From contig JBBRAY010000003.1 in assembly GCA_038206355.1 (NCBI GenBank), positions 75,280 through 139,279 on the forward strand: a DNA stretch of 64,000 bases, given 5' to 3'. The DNA is from JAPLDB01 sp038206355. Its GTDB lineage: Bacteria > Bacteroidota > Bacteroidia > AKYH767-A > 2013-40CM-41-45. A program made the translations under genes and the position numbers. The notes under the pieces were generated by a model. It saw only the letters and a program-made list of their open reading frames with translations. It did not search any database and had not been told where the DNA came from. Position 1 is the stretch's first letter; every line of letters begins with the position of its first letter. Of this stretch, positions 1-8,842 are shown in pieces.

Positions 1-1056
1 TGATACGTCGCCCGCCTGTGTTTCAATGATCGGCAATGCAGTGAGTGATCCGCCACCTTTCACCATGTGTTTGATGGATTCAGGAAGGTCGTTCATCTGC
101 CTTGCGATCTCATCCGTGTTATTGATTTTCGCAGCACGCTCCAATAATCTGGAGTGAAGATAAAATACGTCACCCGGATATGCTTCACGTCCCGGTGGTC
201 GGCGGAGCAACAGAGATACTTCACGGTATGCAACGGCCTGTTTAGACAAGTCATCATAAACGATCAATGCAGGACGACCGGTATCACGGAAAAATTCTCC
301 GATAGCGGCTCCGGCCATTGGCGCGAAGAACTGCATCGGCGCCGGATCAGCAGCAGTAGCAGATACGATTACTGTATAATCCATCGCTCCGTTTTCTGTC
401 AGCGTTTTTACAATCTGCGCTACAGTAGAACCTTTTTGCCCGATAGCTACATAGATGCAAAATACCGGCTCTCCTTTTTCAAAAAATTCTTTCTGGTTGA
501 TGATGGTATCAATACATACCGCTGTCTTTCCTGTCTGACGATCACCGATTACCAGCTCACGTTGTCCGCGGCCAATTGGAATCATCGCGTCAATTGCTTT
601 GAGGCCTGTTTGCAGCGGCTCATTCACGGGCTGGCGATAGATTACACCGGGTGCTTTACGCTCCAGCGGCATTTCATAAAGATCGCCTGTGATCGGGCCT
701 TTTCCGTCAATCGGATGTCCAAGTGTATCAACAACACGTCCCAACATTCCCTCGCCCACATTTATGGAACCGATTTTTCCGGTGCGCTTTACTACGTCAC
801 CTTCTTTAATGTCATTTGATTTACCCAGCAATACAGCACCTACATTATCTTCTTCAAGATTGAGTACGATACCTTGGAGTCCGGTTTCAAATTCAATCAG
901 CTCCCCTGACTGCACTTTTGTTAAGCCGTATATACGTGCAATTCCGTCACCCACCTGGAGTACGGTACCTACTTCTTCAAGTTCGTTTTCTGTCTTGAAG
1001 CCGGCAAGCTGCTGTCTCAGTATTGCGGAAACTTCGTCGGGTCTTACTTCAGCCAT
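1..1056 (-). CDS. atpA: ATP synthase F1 subunit alpha (partial, C-terminal part outside window)
   Basis: Alpha subunit of the F1 sector of the membrane ATP synthase, a non-catalytic nucleotide-binding subunit alternating with beta. The minus strand reads open from the ATG at 1056-1054 to the window edge, 352 codons of a protein usually of about 500-525. The N-terminus starts MAEVRPDEVSAILRQQL. The Walker A motif GDRQTGKT and the following alpha-subunit signature are clear, and LHSRLLERAAK lies near the edge. It is the last visible gene of a minus-strand operon, 124 bp after atpH. The spacer carries inverted heptamer-type repeats. Identity is certain from motifs and context; only the C-terminus is missing. 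Confidence 0.97.
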   Translation of the reverse strand, partial: MAEVRPDEVSAILRQQLAGFKTENELEEVGTVLQVGDGIARIYGLTKVQSGELIEFETGLQGIVLNLEEDNVGAVLLGKSNDIKEGDVVKRTGKIGSINVGEGMLGRVVDTLGHPIDGKGPITGDLYEMPLERKAPGVIYRQPVNEPLQTGLKAIDAMIPIGRGQRELVIGDRQTGKTAVCIDTIINQKEFFEKGEPVFCIYVAIGQKGSTVAQIVKTLTENGAMDYTVIVSATAADPAPMQFFAPMAGAAIGEFFRDTGRPALIVYDDLSKQAVAYREVSLLLRRPPGREAYPGDVFYLHSRLLERAAKINNTDEIARQMNDLPESIKHMVKGGGSLTALPIIETQAGDVS

Positions 1057-1100
1057 TTTTATTAAATATTAATATTCGTTTATTATTCTTTTCAAGAGTA

Positions 1101-1178
1101 TACAATTGACAAAAGACAGTAGACAATTGGTTGGGCGTAAATTTCTTGCATATTGTCTATTGTTTACTGTCTACTGTA
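1101..1178. repeat. Inverted heptamer-type repeats in the atpH-atpA spacer
   Basis: Degenerate 7-bp units (GTAGACA/AATTGAC type) run one way at 1101-1130 and in reverse complement at 1151-1178 (TTGTCTATTGTTTACTGTC), so the transcript can fold into a hairpin. No coding potential is apparent. Confidence 0.6.
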
Positions 1179-1180
1179 TT

Positions 1181-1738
1181 TTAGTTTTTCCTCACATACG
1201 ATGTATCAATCATCTCCTGCTTCATCAGTCTGAGATCGCGTGATATACTTGCATCATATTGTTTATCACCTACGCGGAGAATAAATCCACCGATGAGGTC
1301 TTTGTTAACTTTTTCAATCAGTTCAATTTCGCTGTTCAGGCTTTCCTTGATCAACGTGTAAACTTCGCTTCTCAATTTATCATCCAACCCGATTGCTGAA
1401 GTAACAATCGCCGTCTGAATTCCTTTGTACTCTTTCAGTATGCGGATATATTCTTTTGCAATCCCCTCCAGTTGTCCTTCACGTCCTTTACGCGTAACGA
1501 TTTCGAAAAAACTCATCGACAGCGTTGCAATTTTTCCAGCGAAAACTTTTTTCAGGATCGCCAGCTTTTTATCGCCATTGATAATGGGGCTGCCAAGCAG
1601 AACACGCAGGTCATGACTGCTCTCGCACACTTCTGCAAGGAGCTTCATGTCATTATTTATAGCCTCCTGTTCTCCTCTTTCTTTTGCAAGATCGAGAAGT
1701 GATTTGGCGTATCGTTTGGCAACTTTTGTTTCTAACAT
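1181..1738 (-). CDS. atpH: ATP synthase F1 subunit delta
   Basis: Delta subunit (OSCP homologue), the peripheral-stalk protein joining F1 alpha subunits to the b subunits of F0. The 185-residue length matches the family. The N-terminus (KVAKRYAKSLLDLAKE) and the C-terminal segment KDLIGGFILRVGDKQYDASI are characteristic delta/OSCP signatures. It lies between atpF and atpA in the usual order and is cytoplasmic. The spacer to atpF has a 9-bp inverted repeat. The start is the ATG at 1738, which gives the expected N-terminus. Confidence 0.96.
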   Translation of the reverse strand: MLETKVAKRYAKSLLDLAKERGEQEAINNDMKLLAEVCESSHDLRVLLGSPIINGDKKLAILKKVFAGKIATLSMSFFEIVTRKGREGQLEGIAKEYIRILKEYKGIQTAIVTSAIGLDDKLRSEVYTLIKESLNSEIELIEKVNKDLIGGFILRVGDKQYDASISRDLRLMKQEMIDTSYVRKN

Positions 1739-1753
1739 TTTATTCTAAAGATT

Positions 1754-1796
1754 GAACGCTGAGTTTTATCATAACCAATCATGATCATCAGCGTTC
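1754..1796. repeat. 9-bp inverted repeat in the atpF-atpH spacer
   Basis: GAACGCTGA at 1754-1762 pairs with TCAGCGTTC at 1788-1796 across a 25-nt loop. There is no T-run after it, so it looks more like an mRNA-stabilising or processing hairpin than a terminator. Confidence 0.5.
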
Positions 1797-1805
1797 CATT
1801 GTATT

Positions 1806-2300
1806 TTAGTTCAATGAAACATCACGCATCAGGTTTTCCATCAGCGATTTTTGTTTTTCATCTTTACTCAATTCCTGACGAAGAATTTTCTCAGCAATGT
1901 CAATGCTCATGCTTGCCACCTGATTTTTGAGGTCAGCGATGGCTGCATTCTTTTCGGTATTGATCGTCTCGCGTGCACCGGCCATAATTTTATTGGCCTC
2001 CGCCTGTGCTTTCACTTTCGATTCAGCAATGATGGCATCCTTGGTGTCGCGGGCTTCTTTCAACATCTGGTCACGTTCGCCGCGCGCCTGCTGAATGAGT
2101 TTTTCATTATCCGACTTTAGCATAGCCATTTCTTCCTTTGCTTTTTTCGCAGTGTTCAGTGCTTCGGAAATATTTTCTTCGCGCGTCTTCAAAGATGCGA
2201 GAATGGGTTTCCAGGCAAACTTTCTCAGAAGAAAAAGTACGATGCCGAATGACACGAGCATCCAGAACAACAAACCAATGTCAGGGGTAACTAATTTCAT
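1806..2300 (-). CDS. atpF: ATP synthase F0 subunit b
   Basis: Subunit b of the F0 sector, forming the peripheral stalk. It has 164 residues. One N-terminal membrane helix (about residues 8-26, LLFWMLVSFGIVLFLLRKF) is followed by a long charged helical region rich in Ala, Lys and Glu, expected to form the b-b coiled coil. The tryptophan-containing W-K-P-I motif after the membrane helix is typical. It sits between atpE and atpH in the operon, with 97 bp upstream to atpE holding an imperfect inverted repeat. Length and architecture are normal. Confidence 0.95.
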   Translation of the reverse strand: MKLVTPDIGLLFWMLVSFGIVLFLLRKFAWKPILASLKTREENISEALNTAKKAKEEMAMLKSDNEKLIQQARGERDQMLKEARDTKDAIIAESKVKAQAEANKIMAGARETINTEKNAAIADLKNQVASMSIDIAEKILRQELSKDEKQKSLMENLMRDVSLN

Positions 2301-2315
2301 TTTATGCTGTGATTA

Positions 2316-2383
2316 AGTGATGAAGTAACGAAGTGATGAATGAGGTGACCAGGTTAAACCCCATCACTGTTTACTCCATCACT
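2316..2383. repeat. Imperfect inverted repeat in the atpE-atpF spacer
   Basis: Units of the GTGATGA type at 2316-2338 are mirrored by CATCACTGTTTACTCCATCA at 2362-2381, giving arms of about 22 nt with a few mismatches. This spacer directly follows the c-subunit gene, whose product is needed in excess. A role in setting relative mRNA levels is possible but not shown. Confidence 0.55.
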
Positions 2384-2397
2384 CTAAACTTTTTCAA

Positions 2398-2643
2398 TTA
2401 CGCAAGACCTACGATGAACGCAAGAGCGACAGCTGCAAGTGCCACACCTTCTACAAGTGCCGCAGCAACGAACATGTTCGACACGAGGTCACCTTTCATT
2501 TCAGGCTGACGGGCCATTGATTCCAATGCGCTGCCGCCGATATTTCCGATGCCGATACCTGCACCTACTGCAGCCAGTCCGGCTCCGATTACTGCACCTG
2601 CCTGTGCCATTGATGCATCGAGAAGAATTGATAAAGAAGTCAT
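2398..2643 (-). CDS. atpE: ATP synthase F0 subunit c
   Basis: Proteolipid subunit c, which forms the rotating ring of F0. It has 81 residues with two membrane helices joined by the polar loop R45-Q46-P47-E48. Helix 1 has the glycine-rich packing motif GAGIGIG and helix 2 carries the ion-binding carboxylate Glu65 (LVEGVAL). The residues after Glu65 are Gly-Val, not the Ser/Thr found in sodium-type rings, so proton coupling is likely. It is placed between atpB and atpF as usual. The N-terminal segment MTSLSILLDASMAQAG is somewhat longer than in proteobacterial c subunits, which is common in this phylum. Confidence 0.97.
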   Translation of the reverse strand: MTSLSILLDASMAQAGAVIGAGLAAVGAGIGIGNIGGSALESMARQPEMKGDLVSNMFVAAALVEGVALAAVALAFIVGLA

Positions 2644-2678
2644 AGTAGTTATAATTATTATTTATTAGAGTGATTAAA

Positions 2679-3812
2679 TTAATGATGTTCCGGCTCTGCT
2701 GTTGCCATTCCGAAATAAATAGCCGACAGGAAAGTAAATACGAACGCCTGAAGGAATCCCACAAGCAATTCAAGTCCGTTAATGAATATGGTAAATGCAA
2801 CAGATGGAATAGCGGCGCCTAAACCGGCTCCTGCTGATGATGCTCCCGCAACGAAGATGAGACAGAAGAATACGAGTACTACAATGTGTCCGGCAAGTAT
2901 GTTTGCGAATAGTCGGATCATCAACACGAAAGGTTTTAAGAATATTCCTAAAACTTCAAGTGGTGTCAATATGATAAGAACTGCTTTCGGCACGCCCGGC
3001 ATTGCAAGGATATGTCTCCAGTAATGTTTGTTGCCATAAAATAGTGTGATCAGCAAAGTGCATGTTGCCAGCACCAGTGGCACTGCAATATTTCCTGTCA
3101 CGTTTGCGCCTCCCGGAAAAACCGGAATAAGTCCCATGATATTATTCACCCAGATGAAAAAGAAAATCGTGAGCAGATAAGGCATAAACTTCGCATAATT
3201 CTTTTCGCCGATAGCTGCCTTTGCAATATCATCCCTTACAAAAATAATCATGGGCTCAATGGCATTCTGAAAACCACTTGGCGCCTTATCGGGATTACGT
3301 GCATACGTTTTAGCAACTCCGATAAATATGAAAAGTAAAAGTCCCGCTGATATAAAAATGGCAAAAACATTTTTTGTAATCGACAGGTCATATAAAGAAG
3401 AGCCGTCTTCTGCAATAATTTTTCCTTCTTCTAATTTATACCCTTCATAAGTGGCATGTCCGTGCTCAAAACGACTTGACGAAAAAACACTGAATCCTTT
3501 TCCTGAACTATAAATAATGATGGGAAGTGGTATTGACACCGGATGTTCTTCGCTACCGTAAATATGCCAGTCGTGTGCATCGGCAATGTGACCCATGATC
3601 AGTTTCCCTGCACTGAATTTTTCTGCCTTTTCAGTATGTGTTTCAGCTAAATTGGTGTGATCTTCTGCTTGATCAATTGCCGCCTCCTCATTTGCAACTG
3701 CAATCGAGCTTGAGAATACAAGTAATAAAGCTAAAATAATCTGAAATAGGACTCCTTTGCCAACTGCCCACTGCTTATTGCCTACTTTTATATTTTTTGT
3801 CCTGCTCTTCAT
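2679..3812 (-). CDS. atpB: ATP synthase F0 subunit a, with long N-terminal extension
   Basis: Subunit a of F0, forming the proton half-channels against the c-ring. It has 377 residues, longer than the roughly 270 of E. coli. There is a signal-like hydrophobic stretch at about 21-40 and a soluble region of about 100 residues before the membrane part. The essential Arg is Arg300 in MIRLFANILAGH, and the C-terminal helices contain the conserved NGLELLVGFLQAFVF. Residues 12-20 (NKQWAVGKG) are encoded by a sequence of the dispersed heptamer type seen at 60577-60614, so the extreme N-terminus may be repeat-derived. No in-frame ATG lies between that stretch and the signal-like helix, so the start at 3812 is kept. 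Confidence 0.94.
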   Translation of the reverse strand: MKSRTKNIKVGNKQWAVGKGVLFQIILALLLVFSSSIAVANEEAAIDQAEDHTNLAETHTEKAEKFSAGKLIMGHIADAHDWHIYGSEEHPVSIPLPIIIYSSGKGFSVFSSSRFEHGHATYEGYKLEEGKIIAEDGSSLYDLSITKNVFAIFISAGLLLFIFIGVAKTYARNPDKAPSGFQNAIEPMIIFVRDDIAKAAIGEKNYAKFMPYLLTIFFFIWVNNIMGLIPVFPGGANVTGNIAVPLVLATCTLLITLFYGNKHYWRHILAMPGVPKAVLIILTPLEVLGIFLKPFVLMIRLFANILAGHIVVLVFFCLIFVAGASSAGAGLGAAIPSVAFTIFINGLELLVGFLQAFVFTFLSAIYFGMATAEPEHH

Positions 3813-4231
3813 TTATGTAACGCGCTGAAAATGAACCCGCTTTATTGTTTTTAGATTTTGAGGCCGCAAAACTAAACATTCTCCGTAAATGACAATAGGA
3901 TGAGTGTGATTTTTTTTAATGCTTCTTTACCCCCCTTACCACTTCGAATAACGAATAACGCAGGAGACGAAACGAATAGGCTAATTGCAAATATTTGAAT
4001 CGGGTGCCAATTTTCGCAATTCGCTTATTCGTACAATATTAGTTATTCGAAGGGGTAATCAAATATTAACACTACTGTCCGACTAAAAATAATTTTGCTT
4101 TGAAAGATTCATCGCTACGCTCTGAATGACAATGTTACCAGGTATTTGCAAGGATATTTACTCTCCAAAAGTCCTGTCATTCAGAGCGCAGCGAGGAATC
4201 TCATTAAATTTAGTCGGACAGTAATCAAATA
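3813..4231. other. 419-bp spacer between atpB and the atpI-like gene
   Basis: No gene was found here. It holds an 11-bp perfect inverted repeat (CTTCGAATAAC at 3942-3952 with GTTATTCGAAG at 4042-4052) and then a palindromic mobile-like element flanked by 16-bp direct repeats (listed separately). It is unusually long for the inside of an ATP synthase operon. Confidence 0.7.
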
Positions 4232-4236
4232 TTAAC
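4055..4236. mobile_element. MITE-like palindromic element with 16-bp flanking direct repeats
   Basis: The 16-bp sequence GTAATCAAATATTAAC occurs at 4055-4070 and again at 4221-4236. Inside are perfect 15-bp inverted termini, TACTGTCCGACTAAA at 4073-4087 and its complement at 4209-4223. Nested within them is a second inverted pair, 4106-4131 with 4175-4200, matching at 24 of 26 positions. The element contains no open reading frame. The right-hand direct repeat overlaps the last base and stop codon of the atpI-like gene. Size, nested palindrome and flanking repeats fit a non-autonomous miniature inverted-repeat element, although 16 bp is long for a target duplication. Confidence 0.65.
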
Positions 4237-4597
4237 TACGAAACTGCTTCATCAACGCTACCACCTCAAATGCAGTGAACAGAAAATAATGCAGCACAAA
4301 TGCAATAGCAAATGGAACCAATGTAGGTTTGTCAATTAAACGATAGAGCAATAGAATGATGATGTACAAAAACAGTCGAATAACGGTTCCACTCATATAA
4401 TACCTGACGATTACCTGCGGACGGGCTTCTTTGTTTTTGGTAATGATGAAATGAAACAAAGCAGTGATGATAAAAAAAATCGCAATGATTGCCTCCGGAT
4501 GCGGAATTGGATTTTGAGGAACCAGCTTATTCCAGGCAAAATCAATAATGCCAAGGGCAGCAGAAAAAAGAAATAATTTGAGTAGGAATGTTTTCAT
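4232..4597 (-). CDS. Small four-helix membrane protein in the AtpI position
   Basis: A 121-residue membrane protein with about four hydrophobic segments (about residues 5-22, 36-54, 73-89 and 93-113). It lies between the AtpZ-like gene and atpB, the place held by AtpI, which helps assemble the c-ring in other bacteria. I see no sequence motif that proves AtpI membership; the assignment rests on position, size and topology. It ends in the right-hand direct repeat of the palindromic element, so its stop codon lies in repeat sequence. It could instead be an unrelated small membrane protein. Function is inferred only from context. Confidence 0.65.
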   Translation of the reverse strand: MKTFLLKLFLFSAALGIIDFAWNKLVPQNPIPHPEAIIAIFFIITALFHFIITKNKEARPQVIVRYYMSGTVIRLFLYIIILLLYRLIDKPTLVPFAIAFVLHYFLFTAFEVVALMKQFRS

Positions 4598-4739
4598 CTT
4601 TAAACAGGTGCGAAAGTATACTAATCAGTTCTGATCCCAATGGAGTTGAAAAAGCGATTTAAAATTTTCTCAGAGAACCTTTTCCGTAGGTTACTCCCGC
4701 GGATTATGAAATCTCCTGAAACCGTTCTAACAATTCCCA

Positions 4740-4967
4740 TCACTTTTTCCTGATCAGATCCTTCAATGCATAGTACATCCCGCCAAAAATCGCCACAAAT
4801 AAAAACAACAGTGTAAAAGCGGGGAATTTCAATCCAAGGTATTGATCCAGCTGCCGGCCTCCCCACACGCCAAGGCCTATCAACGCTGCCATCTGAAAAA
4901 CCATGGACGAGTAGCGAACATAATTGTTCACCTTTGTTTTGGGCTCCTTATCTTGTTCTTCTTCCAT
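4740..4967 (-). CDS. AtpZ/AtpI-family protein
   Basis: A 75-residue protein with a charged N-terminus (about residues 1-15) and two membrane helices (about 22-38 and 50-67). The pattern RYSSMVFQMAALIGLGVWGG followed by R-Q-L-D is typical of the AtpZ/AtpI family of small proteins at the head of ATP synthase operons, implicated in Mg2+/Ca2+ transport or c-ring assembly. It is the first gene of the operon on the minus strand, 142 bp before the next gene. A near-consensus Bacteroidota promoter lies just upstream. Confidence 0.85.
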   Translation of the reverse strand: MEEEQDKEPKTKVNNYVRYSSMVFQMAALIGLGVWGGRQLDQYLGLKFPAFTLLFLFVAIFGGMYYALKDLIRKK

Positions 4968-4975
4968 TGTGATTG

Positions 4976-5009
4976 TAAAGGTAAAGAATGATTCAATTTA
5001 TTTATCAAA
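4976..5009 (-). promoter_or_regulatory. Candidate promoter of the ATP synthase operon
   Basis: On the minus strand TTTG (5009-5006) is followed after 22 nt by TACCTTTA (4983-4976), which matches TAnnTTTG at seven of eight positions. It would leave a very short leader before the ATG at 4967. It is placed by consensus only. Confidence 0.4.
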
Positions 5010-5219
5010 TTCAGTTTATAGCCAACATCAATATTTATTTTGCACCGATCAAAATTTTATAGTCCTTAGTGGTTCAAACTTATCTCCCGGGAAATGGTAA
5101 AAGCGCAACACCTCTGATTTCAGGCCTGACTTTTATTGGCTGATCACGATGTTGTTTTTACTTACTCCGGAATCAATAGAACCACTGCTCGTTTTTTAAC
5201 CAACTGCATTCATCACCGG

Positions 5220-8200
5220 ATGAAATTTTCTTTCTTAAAATATTTTTTTCTCTTCCCGCTGTGCATTCTGTTTATCATGATAGGAAAGGCCCAGCAGGTT
5301 TTTGAAAAAGGAAACCCCGTGACTTTTGTTAAGCAACGCGCAACCCATTTCGATGAAAAAGTTTTAAGGGAAAGAATGCTGGCCGATGGATTGCCGATTG
5401 CCGTTACAAATAAATTAGTCGAACAACACCGGCAAATGTGGGCCAAAGGGATGCTCGTTGAATGGAGCAGTGCTCAAACGGCGCGCAATGGTCCGGGCAA
5501 TCCCGGCACCTGTGCAGTATGCAGCGACATGAGTGCAGAAAACGGTTGGGGCGCATGGGATGGTGCTGTGGGAGATAATTCAAGCGGGAATCCTCCGCTT
5601 TGGGGTCCGCTGGGATCACCAACAGCACCAAATTTTAATCTGAACTCCGGACCGGGAAAGGATATTTGTACCCCCGGCTTTAATCCGGGTGATCCTCCGC
5701 TGCCATTGGTCGCTCCCGGATTTGGAAGCACATCCATTGAGCTCGGCGAACCGCAAATGGCTGGATCTGTTACCGAACAATTGGTTTATCCATTAACCGT
5801 AGCAGTAACTGACACCAATTTTATTTATGCCTATGCGCTGGTGCTTGAAGACGCCGGTCATCCGAATGGTGAACGCCCTTATGCAGAATTTGTAATGCTA
5901 AATCCGGCAGGCGATACTATCCCTTGTGCCTTTTTTCATTATGAAGCTGCTGAACCCAACGGCCAGCTATTGCCCGGTTTTTACCAGGGAACGTGTGGCG
6001 CAAAATATAAACCCTGGACTACAGTTGGTGTTAACCTCTCATCTTACGTCGGGCAAACGGTAACGCTCATCATCACCAATGCTGATTGCATCTGGGGCGC
6101 GCATTTCGCTCAGTCATACTGGGATTTTAATTGCGGAATATTACAGGGAAGCTCTTCCACCGATTGTTATGGTGTTGCTGATACACTCCGTGGTCCTGAT
6201 GATCCGAATATCAATTACACCTACCATTGGTTTCCCGGCGGACAAACCACACAAAACATAATTGTTTATCCTCAACCCGGTGATACTTTTATTGTTGCCG
6301 TAGAACCCCCTACAGGCTGCAACTTTTATGAAATTTTTGTTCCACAGCCACAGGGCATCAATCCCAATTTTACTTATACACCATTGTGCGGCTCTGTAAA
6401 TTTTCATGACGTAAGTACTACTTCCAGTGGAGCGCCAATCATTGCATGGCACTGGAGTTTCCCGGGCGGCAATCCATCATCTTCCACACTGCAAAATCCG
6501 GTGGTTAGTTATGCCGGTGGAAATTTTACCGCCACACTCATTGTTACAGCTGCATCCGGCTGTATTGATACCGTCACCATTTCCGGAATCCCGACAAGCG
6601 CTTCCCCTACAGCATCTTTTACAGCGAATAATGTTTGTATCGGCGAAAGCATTTTATTTAATGATCATTCCACTCCCGTCGGAAATGATCCCATCGTTTT
6701 ATGGAACTGGAATTTTGGTGATGGTCAGCATTCAGTATTGGCAGATCCGAATCACTTGTATGCTTCGGCAAATTCATTTGTCGTATCACTTACCGTTACT
6801 TCTCAGGGCGGATGTTCTTCAACCATCACCGATACTGTAGTTGTTCATCCATTCCCTGTTGCGAATTTCACGGCTGATGATGTATGTGAACATACTCCAA
6901 CCGTTTTTGATAATCTGTCTGCAGGATCTCCTTCGCAATGGTTGTGGAACTTCGGTGACGGGAATGGTTCTTCGGTTGAATCTCCAACGCATACCTATAC
7001 TGTAAGTGGAAACTACATTACAACACTGGTAGTTGTTTCAGGTTTTGGTTGCAGAGATACCACTACAAGAAACATCCTTGTAAACCCCAATCCGGTTGCA
7101 CAATTCAGCGCCGTTGAAGTATGTGTGGGAGATACCACCTGCTTCACTGATCTCTCTACTGTTTCATCGGGTGTAAATGTTTTATGGTCATGGAATTTTG
7201 GCGATACACTTTCAGGTGCGGCAAATATTTCCACGCAGCAAAACCCATGTCACATTTTTACTCCGGATGCAACGTATGCTCCGGTTGTATTTCGTGTTAC
7301 TACCGATATGGGATGTGTGAATTCAATTTCTCATAATATCGATTTTTTTACTTTGCCTGTTGCGGCCTTTAGCGCTACCAAAGCATGTGTAAGTGATCCA
7401 ACCTGCTTTACTGACCTATCTACCATCAATACCGGTCAGATCGTTGGATGGATCTGGAATTTTGGAGATGCTGCATCAGGGGCTACTAATTTCTCTGACG
7501 CAGAAAACCCTTGTCACACGTTTACACCCAATGGAAATTTTATTCCTGTCAGACTTACGATCACTTCAGTAAATGGATGCGAGGACAGCTATCAGGAAGA
7601 AGTTGATTTTTGGGAATTCCCTCAGGCCAACTTTACAAATACCGTTGGTTGCCTGAACACACTAACACATTTCACCGACCTCAGCAATCCTTCTGTAGCT
7701 GACGATCCGCTGCATATCTGGAATTGGAATTTTGGCGACAACACCGGAATATCGTGGAATCAAAATCCTGATCACCTCTATTCATCTTCCGGATATTTCG
7801 ACGTACAGCTGATAGTAACCACTGCACACAATTGCCACGACACGATTACGATTCCTGCGCGTGTTTACAGTTTGCCCGTTCCGGAATTTTCTGATTCAGC
7901 TCAGGGATGCACGCCATTCTGTGCAACTTTTAACGACTTATCATCTACTGTTGATGGAAACATCAGCAACTGGCAATGGACTTTTGCGGGAGGACGTCCA
8001 ACTATATCCACTTCTGCAAATCCTGATATCTGCTATGAAATTCCGGGAAGATATAATGTAACCCTCATTACCACCACCAGTTTTGGTTGTAAGGACACGT
8101 TGATGAAACCACGATATGTAGATGTGTTTGAATTGCCAACGGCAGATTTCAGCATCAACCCTGATACATCTACAAGTCTGCTCATCCCTTCATTTGATTT

Positions 8201-8741
8201 TCGCGAACTGTGGTCTGCGAACGTTGCTGAATGGCAATGGGACTTTGGCGATGGTTCTGAAATTGAAACCGGCATCAGCAACCCATCTCATTCTTACGGG
8301 GCTTCCATTGACAACAATACCTACTATTCTTATCTCGTTACTGTATATGTACAAACCGAAAATGGCTGCCGTGATTCGATTACCAGAAAAGTAGAAGTGA
8401 CTCCTGATTTTTCTTTTTTTATTCCGAACACTTTTACGCCGAACGGAGACCACATCAATGATATGTTTTACGGAAAAGGAAGAGGCATTCGGGATTATAC
8501 CATTTCCATTTACGACCGGTGGGGAATTTTAATATGGACTTGTCATGAGGACGGACTTAACACCGACTGGGATCGCTATCAACAGGATGGAATGCCGGGT
8601 GCATGTCAGTGGAATGGTATCCCGAATACAAATATCTCGGACAGGAAATTACAAAATGACGTATATGTGTGGCGTGTGCGGCTCACAACTATTTTCGGAG
8701 AAGAAAAAGTTTTTATCGGACACGTAAGCGCGGTTAAGTAA
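5220..8741 (+). CDS. Secreted PKD-repeat protein with type B (gliding-motility) sorting domain
   Basis: A large secreted protein of 1173 residues. I use the ATG at 5220, because it begins a good signal peptide (MKFSFLKYFFLFPLCILFIM, ending near KAQQ); an upstream in-frame ATG at 5136 would add 28 unlikely residues. The N-terminal third (about 40-420) shows no clear family. At least eight PKD-like modules follow, each marked by a W-x-W-x-F-G-D or F-P-G-G core. The last 90 or so residues (FIPNTFTPNGDHIND, YDRWG, DVYVWRV) are the gliding-motility C-terminal domain (CHU_C, type B), which directs export by T9SS. Likely a cell-surface adhesin or filament protein. It stands alone, with no operon partner. 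Confidence 0.9.
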   Translation: MKFSFLKYFFLFPLCILFIMIGKAQQVFEKGNPVTFVKQRATHFDEKVLRERMLADGLPIAVTNKLVEQHRQMWAKGMLVEWSSAQTARNGPGNPGTCAVCSDMSAENGWGAWDGAVGDNSSGNPPLWGPLGSPTAPNFNLNSGPGKDICTPGFNPGDPPLPLVAPGFGSTSIELGEPQMAGSVTEQLVYPLTVAVTDTNFIYAYALVLEDAGHPNGERPYAEFVMLNPAGDTIPCAFFHYEAAEPNGQLLPGFYQGTCGAKYKPWTTVGVNLSSYVGQTVTLIITNADCIWGAHFAQSYWDFNCGILQGSSSTDCYGVADTLRGPDDPNINYTYHWFPGGQTTQNIIVYPQPGDTFIVAVEPPTGCNFYEIFVPQPQGINPNFTYTPLCGSVNFHDVSTTSSGAPIIAWHWSFPGGNPSSSTLQNPVVSYAGGNFTATLIVTAASGCIDTVTISGIPTSASPTASFTANNVCIGESILFNDHSTPVGNDPIVLWNWNFGDGQHSVLADPNHLYASANSFVVSLTVTSQGGCSSTITDTVVVHPFPVANFTADDVCEHTPTVFDNLSAGSPSQWLWNFGDGNGSSVESPTHTYTVSGNYITTLVVVSGFGCRDTTTRNILVNPNPVAQFSAVEVCVGDTTCFTDLSTVSSGVNVLWSWNFGDTLSGAANISTQQNPCHIFTPDATYAPVVFRVTTDMGCVNSISHNIDFFTLPVAAFSATKACVSDPTCFTDLSTINTGQIVGWIWNFGDAASGATNFSDAENPCHTFTPNGNFIPVRLTITSVNGCEDSYQEEVDFWEFPQANFTNTVGCLNTLTHFTDLSNPSVADDPLHIWNWNFGDNTGISWNQNPDHLYSSSGYFDVQLIVTTAHNCHDTITIPARVYSLPVPEFSDSAQGCTPFCATFNDLSSTVDGNISNWQWTFAGGRPTISTSANPDICYEIPGRYNVTLITTTSFGCKDTLMKPRYVDVFELPTADFSINPDTSTSLLIPSFDFRELWSANVAEWQWDFGDGSEIETGISNPSHSYGASIDNNTYYSYLVTVYVQTENGCRDSITRKVEVTPDFSFFIPNTFTPNGDHINDMFYGKGRGIRDYTISIYDRWGILIWTCHEDGLNTDWDRYQQDGMPGACQWNGIPNTNISDRKLQNDVYVWRVRLTTIFGEEKVFIGHVSAVK

Positions 8742-8842
8742 CGTAATATTTTAGATGTAAGATGTAATATTTGAAACAGCCAAACTTGGTAATATAAATA
8801 TTACTCCCGATAGATTTCGGGATTACCTATTACCTTCTCTGA

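Noticed and set aside
154..1072. Plus-strand open frames over atpA
   Set aside because: They are antisense to an unmistakable ATP synthase alpha subunit and encode no recognisable protein.
4106..4200. Inner palindrome as a tRNA-like or rRNA fragment
   Set aside because: It is a simple inverted pair without cloverleaf features.
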